Below, one piece after another: positions 61,013 to 64,000 of a stretch of DNA of 64,000 nucleotides (position 1 is the stretch's first letter; the number at the start of each line of letters is the position of its first letter). A program made the translations under genes and the position numbers. Under the pieces are notes generated by a model that had not been told where the DNA came from, did no database searches, and saw only the letters and a program-made list of their open reading frames with translations. The DNA comes from an uncultured bacterium (GTDB taxonomy: Bacteria; Cyanobacteriota; Vampirovibrionia; Gastranaerophilales; Gastranaerophilaceae), in NCBI GenBank assembly GCA_949283255.1, contig CASDRS010000011.1, positions 1 to 64,000 on the forward strand, read 5' to 3'.

Positions 61013-61656
61013 TGGCATATTTTCCCTTATTTGTTGATTTAAAAGATAAGAATGTATTAATTGTCGGGGGCGGAAGGGTTGCTTGTCGCAAAGTGTTAAA
61101 AATTATTCCTTTTGAGTCAAAAATAACGGTCGTTGCTCCTGATATTTGTGACGAGATGAGTGAGATTTTGAGTAGTAACAAATTCATAATATATAAAAAG
61201 AAGCGGGTTGAGTGTGAAGATATAAAAGAGGCTTTTATTGTAATTTCTGCGACTAATGATAGTTCCGTAAACTGTGAAGTTGCAAATATTTGTAAGAGAT
61301 ATGGAATTTTGGTAAATTCTGTAGATGATATTGAGAATTGCTCGTTTATATTTCCGGCTTTGATAAAAAAATCAGACTTTGTTGTTGGTTTGTCTACTAG
61401 CGGAAAGGCTCCTGATGTTACGGCGCATTTGAGAAGTTTGATTGAGAAGGCTTTGCCGAGTGATGTTGAGACAATTACTAATAATATTGGGTTGTTAAGA
61501 CAAAAATTGAAGCTCATTGTCGGTGAACAGAAAATTCGTGCAAAAATTATTCATTCGCTTCTACAATATTATGAGGATTCTGATTTCAAGCTGAGTTATG
61601 GTGAATTAGAAAGTTTGATGAATAATTTAGTGGAAGATATTAGTGTAAAGGGTTAA
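61012..61656 (+). CDS. precorrin-2 dehydrogenase / sirohydrochlorin ferrochelatase
   Basis: A 214-aa SirC/Met8/CysG-B-like protein. The NAD site is NVLIVGGGRVACRKVLKI; SATNDSSVNCEVANICKRYG and LVNSVDDIENCSFIFPALI are typical, and GLSTSGKAPDVTAHLR closes the domain. It oxidises precorrin-2 and probably inserts iron to give siroheme for the reductase two genes upstream. ATG at 61012 shares a base with the hemA stop; the upstream frame start (MCC) has no support. Confidence 0.93.
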   Translation: MAYFPLFVDLKDKNVLIVGGGRVACRKVLKIIPFESKITVVAPDICDEMSEILSSNKFIIYKKKRVECEDIKEAFIVISATNDSSVNCEVANICKRYGILVNSVDDIENCSFIFPALIKKSDFVVGLSTSGKAPDVTAHLRSLIEKALPSDVETITNNIGLLRQKLKLIVGEQKIRAKIIHSLLQYYEDSDFKLSYGELESLMNNLVEDISVKG

Positions 61657-61678
61657 CAAAAAACAGAGCGGGTATTTA

Positions 61679-62545
61679 ATGAAAAATTTAAGGATAGGAA
61701 CACGCGGCAGTAAATTGGCAGTTGCACAAACCAAAATTGTAGAAGAGGCTTTAAGAGAAAAGTTTCCTGATTTGGATGTTGAAATTGTTATTATAAAAAC
61801 AAAAGGAGATAAAATTTTAGACAAGCCTCTTAGTGATATCGGAGATAAGGGTTTATTTATTAATGAATTTGAAAATGCTCTATTGAATAATGAAATAGAT
61901 ATTGCTGTTCATAGTGCAAAAGATTTGCCATCAGAATTAATGCAAGGTTTGGAGATTGTTTGTACTCCCAAGAGAGCTGATATGCGTGATGTGTTAATTA
62001 AATTAAAAAAATCCGGGTCGCTTTCAATTGTGGGAACGGGAAGTCCAAGGAGAGGATTTTATATTAATAAATATTTTCCATCAGCAGAGACAAAGTTGAT
62101 TAGGGGAAATATTGATACCAGATTAAAAAAGTTAGAGAAGAACGAATATGACGGAATTGTTTTGGCAAAAGCGGGATTGGATAGGCTACATATATTTGAG
62201 TCGGTTAGTGAAAAGTTTGATGTAGAAGTTTTTGATGCGGACAAATTAATCCCTGCTGCTTGTCAGGGGATAATTGCAGTTGAGGCAAGAGAAGACTTTG
62301 AGTATAAAAATGAGATTTTGCAAATTAATGATTATCAAACATTCAGGCAATACAAAATTGAACGAGAGGTTTTAAAATGTTTGCAGGTTGGCTGTAACGA
62401 AATTAATGGCGTGTATAGCAGATTTTTGGATGAAAATAATATAGAACTTGTTTTGATGTATAAGGGTAAAACAATAAAAACACAGGGCGATTATTCAAAA
62501 ATATTCAAAGAAATTCCAACGATGGTAACTCAAATAAAATCATAA
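61679..62545 (+). CDS. hemC: porphobilinogen deaminase (hydroxymethylbilane synthase)
   Basis: A 288-aa enzyme that links four porphobilinogens. Motifs: RIGTRGSKLAVAQTKIV, GDKILDKPLSDIGDKGLF, IDIAVHSAKDLPSE with the catalytic Asp, GTGSPRRGFYI, IRGNIDTRLKKL and LIPAACQGIIAVE. The dipyrromethane-cofactor Cys is probably in LQVGCNEINGVYSR. The C-terminal domain is shorter than usual (about 300-310 aa in many homologues). It is in the operon, 22 bp after the dehydrogenase. Confidence 0.95.
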   Translation: MKNLRIGTRGSKLAVAQTKIVEEALREKFPDLDVEIVIIKTKGDKILDKPLSDIGDKGLFINEFENALLNNEIDIAVHSAKDLPSELMQGLEIVCTPKRADMRDVLIKLKKSGSLSIVGTGSPRRGFYINKYFPSAETKLIRGNIDTRLKKLEKNEYDGIVLAKAGLDRLHIFESVSEKFDVEVFDADKLIPAACQGIIAVEAREDFEYKNEILQINDYQTFRQYKIEREVLKCLQVGCNEINGVYSRFLDENNIELVLMYKGKTIKTQGDYSKIFKEIPTMVTQIKS

Positions 62546-62555
62546 GGATCAGACA

Positions 62556-64000
62556 ATGACGGGAAAAGTTTATTTAATTGGTGCAGGCTGTGGTGAAGCT
62601 GATTTGATTACTCTAAAAGGTTTGAAAAAACTTTTAGAAGCAGATGTGGTTTTGTATGATTCTTTGGTTGATGAAGAGTTGATAAATAGTATTCCGTCAA
62701 ATGTGGAAAAAGTTTCTGTCGGTAAAAGATATCACCAAAAATCAATGCCGCAGGAGGAAATAAATAAATTAATTGTCCAATATGCAAAGTGTGATAAAGT
62801 TGTTGCACGTTTGAAGGGCGGGGATCCTTATGTGTTTGGAAGAGGCTCTGAAGAGGCTCAAATGCTGGAAAAAGAGAATATTCAGTATGAAGTTATCCCT
62901 GGGGTTTCTTCGGCGATAGCAGTTCCTGAGCTTGCAGGAATACCTGTAACACATAGGCAGGTAAGTCGTAGTTTTGTTGTTTTGACAGGTTCGTCTGCTG
63001 GTGCTGATAATAGAGAAAATCTTACTCCTATTGATTATGAAGCTTTGACAAAATTTGGCGGTACTATCGTTTTTTTGATGGGATATCATCATATTGAGGA
63101 AATTGTGGAGAATTTTAAAAAGGCAGGCATGAGAGGTGATATGCCTTGCGCAATAATATCGAAGGGGTGCACTAAAGAACAAAAGGTTATTAGAGGATGT
63201 ATCTCAAATATTATTTCTGAAATTTCAAATATAAAGGTTATGGCTCCTGTTGTTATTGTTATAGGTGAGTGTGTCGGTTTAAATTTGGGTGAGGGAATCT
63301 CTATCGCGTTTGATGAAAACGCTAAAAAGAAAATTGATTTTGGTAGTTTAAAAATCGGGGTTGTTGGGAGTGAAAATTTTGTCCATAAATTTTCTTCCAA
63401 AATAAGTGATAGAAATTGTAAAATTGTTGATTTGAGTTTTTTGGATATTGTGTGTAGTAAAGATGATTTGCCTGAACTTAAAAATTTTGAGTGGATAATC
63501 TTTACAAGTCAAAACGGGATAGAACAATTTTTTAGAAAACTCAAAAGAGAACATAAAGATATAAGGTTATTGTCAAATCTAAAGATTGCCGTAATCGGTT
63601 CAGGTACTGCAGAAAAACTCTTAGAGTATGGGATTTATGCTGACTTGATACCTTATAAATTTGATTCGGAAACTTTGACGAAAGAATTGTTGTCAGCGTT
63701 GAAAAAGAATGAAAGAGTTTTAATTATAAAAGCAAAAGATGGTAGTGATGTATTATCAAATAGTTTGAGAGAAGGGGGTTACGAGTTTGAGGATTTTTCT
63801 ATTTACGAATTGAGAGAAAATTCGGAAAAGAAAAGTATCATATCGGCTTTAAATAAAAATTCTTTTGATGTAGATTATTTAGTGTTTGGCAGCGCAAAAG
63901 GCGTTACTACATTCTTTGATAGTTTTATAACTCGATTAAATAAAGATACAAAAATAGTATGTATCGGCCAAAAATGTGCTCAGGCTTTAGAGCCTTATTC
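62556..64000 (+). CDS. uroporphyrinogen-III methyltransferase/synthase fusion (partial)
   Basis: At least 481 aa; the reading frame is still open at the window end. The N-terminal CobA/SUMT domain (about 1-250) has VYLIGAGCGEADLITLKGLK, VARLKGGDPYVFGRGSEEA and VIPGVSSAIAVPELAGIPVTHR, and makes precorrin-2. The C-terminal HemD domain (about 270 onward) has WIIFTSQNGIEQFF, KIAVIGSGTAEKL and VFGSAKGVTTFFD, and closes uroporphyrinogen III. CobA-HemD fusions are common in Firmicutes and related bacteria. SD AAGGAT. The C-terminus lies outside the window. Confidence 0.93.
   Translation, partial: MTGKVYLIGAGCGEADLITLKGLKKLLEADVVLYDSLVDEELINSIPSNVEKVSVGKRYHQKSMPQEEINKLIVQYAKCDKVVARLKGGDPYVFGRGSEEAQMLEKENIQYEVIPGVSSAIAVPELAGIPVTHRQVSRSFVVLTGSSAGADNRENLTPIDYEALTKFGGTIVFLMGYHHIEEIVENFKKAGMRGDMPCAIISKGCTKEQKVIRGCISNIISEISNIKVMAPVVIVIGECVGLNLGEGISIAFDENAKKKIDFGSLKIGVVGSENFVHKFSSKISDRNCKIVDLSFLDIVCSKDDLPELKNFEWIIFTSQNGIEQFFRKLKREHKDIRLLSNLKIAVIGSGTAEKLLEYGIYADLIPYKFDSETLTKELLSALKKNERVLIIKAKDGSDVLSNSLREGGYEFEDFSIYELRENSEKKSIISALNKNSFDVDYLVFGSAKGVTTFFDSFITRLNKDTKIVCIGQKCAQALEPY

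Overview
The window is AT-rich and comes from a bacterium with a Gram-negative-type envelope. Signs of this are Sec signal peptides, a TonB-like C-terminal domain and a heptosyltransferase-like protein. My best guess for the host is the non-photosynthetic sister group of Cyanobacteria (Vampirovibrionia/Melainabacteria, possibly gut Gastranaerophilales). Several unrelated hypothetical proteins carry a short N-terminal 'SF(R/K)G'-type motif. A cyanobacterial-looking DUF1822-like domain sits beside a sigma factor. Riboflavin, biotin, siroheme and AmmeMemoRadiSam genes also fit. This placement is inference; no rRNA or tRNA gene was seen.

Layout. (1) 0.1-16.8 kb is a defence and mobility island. 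It holds a HEPN-like hypothetical protein, a large serine recombinase split by one in-frame TAA with its DUF2924 partner, and a type I restriction-modification operon. That operon runs hsdM, Abi/HEPN gene, hsdS, soluble protein, 4-TM protein, hsdR, so three accessory genes are nested inside it. Two small ORFs follow, then a convergent McrBC pair and a macro-domain gene. (2) 16.8-17.4 kb is a gap with a short gene remnant and inverted repeats. (3) 17.4-21.6 kb is a four-gene redox/hydrolase operon, then a cupin gene and a marR gene that share a palindromic operator. (4) 21.7-33.4 kb holds mostly single housekeeping or hypothetical genes: DUF2130, AmmeMemoRadiSam, DUF2971, a Xer recombinase, a BioD-like protein without the Walker A lysine, mtnA, a GH13 enzyme and hemW. 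(5) 33.5-41.2 kb holds a small FxG protein and a three-gene unit: a giant DUF1822-like/TonB transmembrane protein, a sigma factor and a zinc-ribbon STAND-type ATPase. (6) 41.2-52.7 kb holds bioB, purB, a 598-aa hypothetical, a DHA2 exporter, a GNAT enzyme, ribBA-ribE, a TPR/glycosyltransferase-like protein, a lysozyme-fold protein and hsp20. (7) 52.9-64.0 kb is a sulfur and tetrapyrrole region: a ferredoxin-nitroreductase, a four-domain CoA-disulfide-reductase/rhodanese/TusA/DsrE fusion, a membrane protein behind an attenuator-like leader, and a sulfite/nitrite reductase-hemA-precorrin-2 dehydrogenase-hemC-cobA/hemD operon that leaves the window.

How it fits together. The last cluster makes siroheme and the enzyme that uses it; the fusion protein upstream handles sulfane sulfur. 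The island combines modification-sensing restriction (type I and McrBC) with HEPN and membrane effectors.

Most notable signals: the nested accessory genes in the hsd operon; about eleven genes whose start codon lies 6-7 nt after a -10 hexamer (predicted leaderless mRNAs, one pair sharing a palindromic -10); the DUF1822/TonB-sigma-STAND unit; and a Ser-rich leader ORF with mutually exclusive RNA helices at 56.4 kb.
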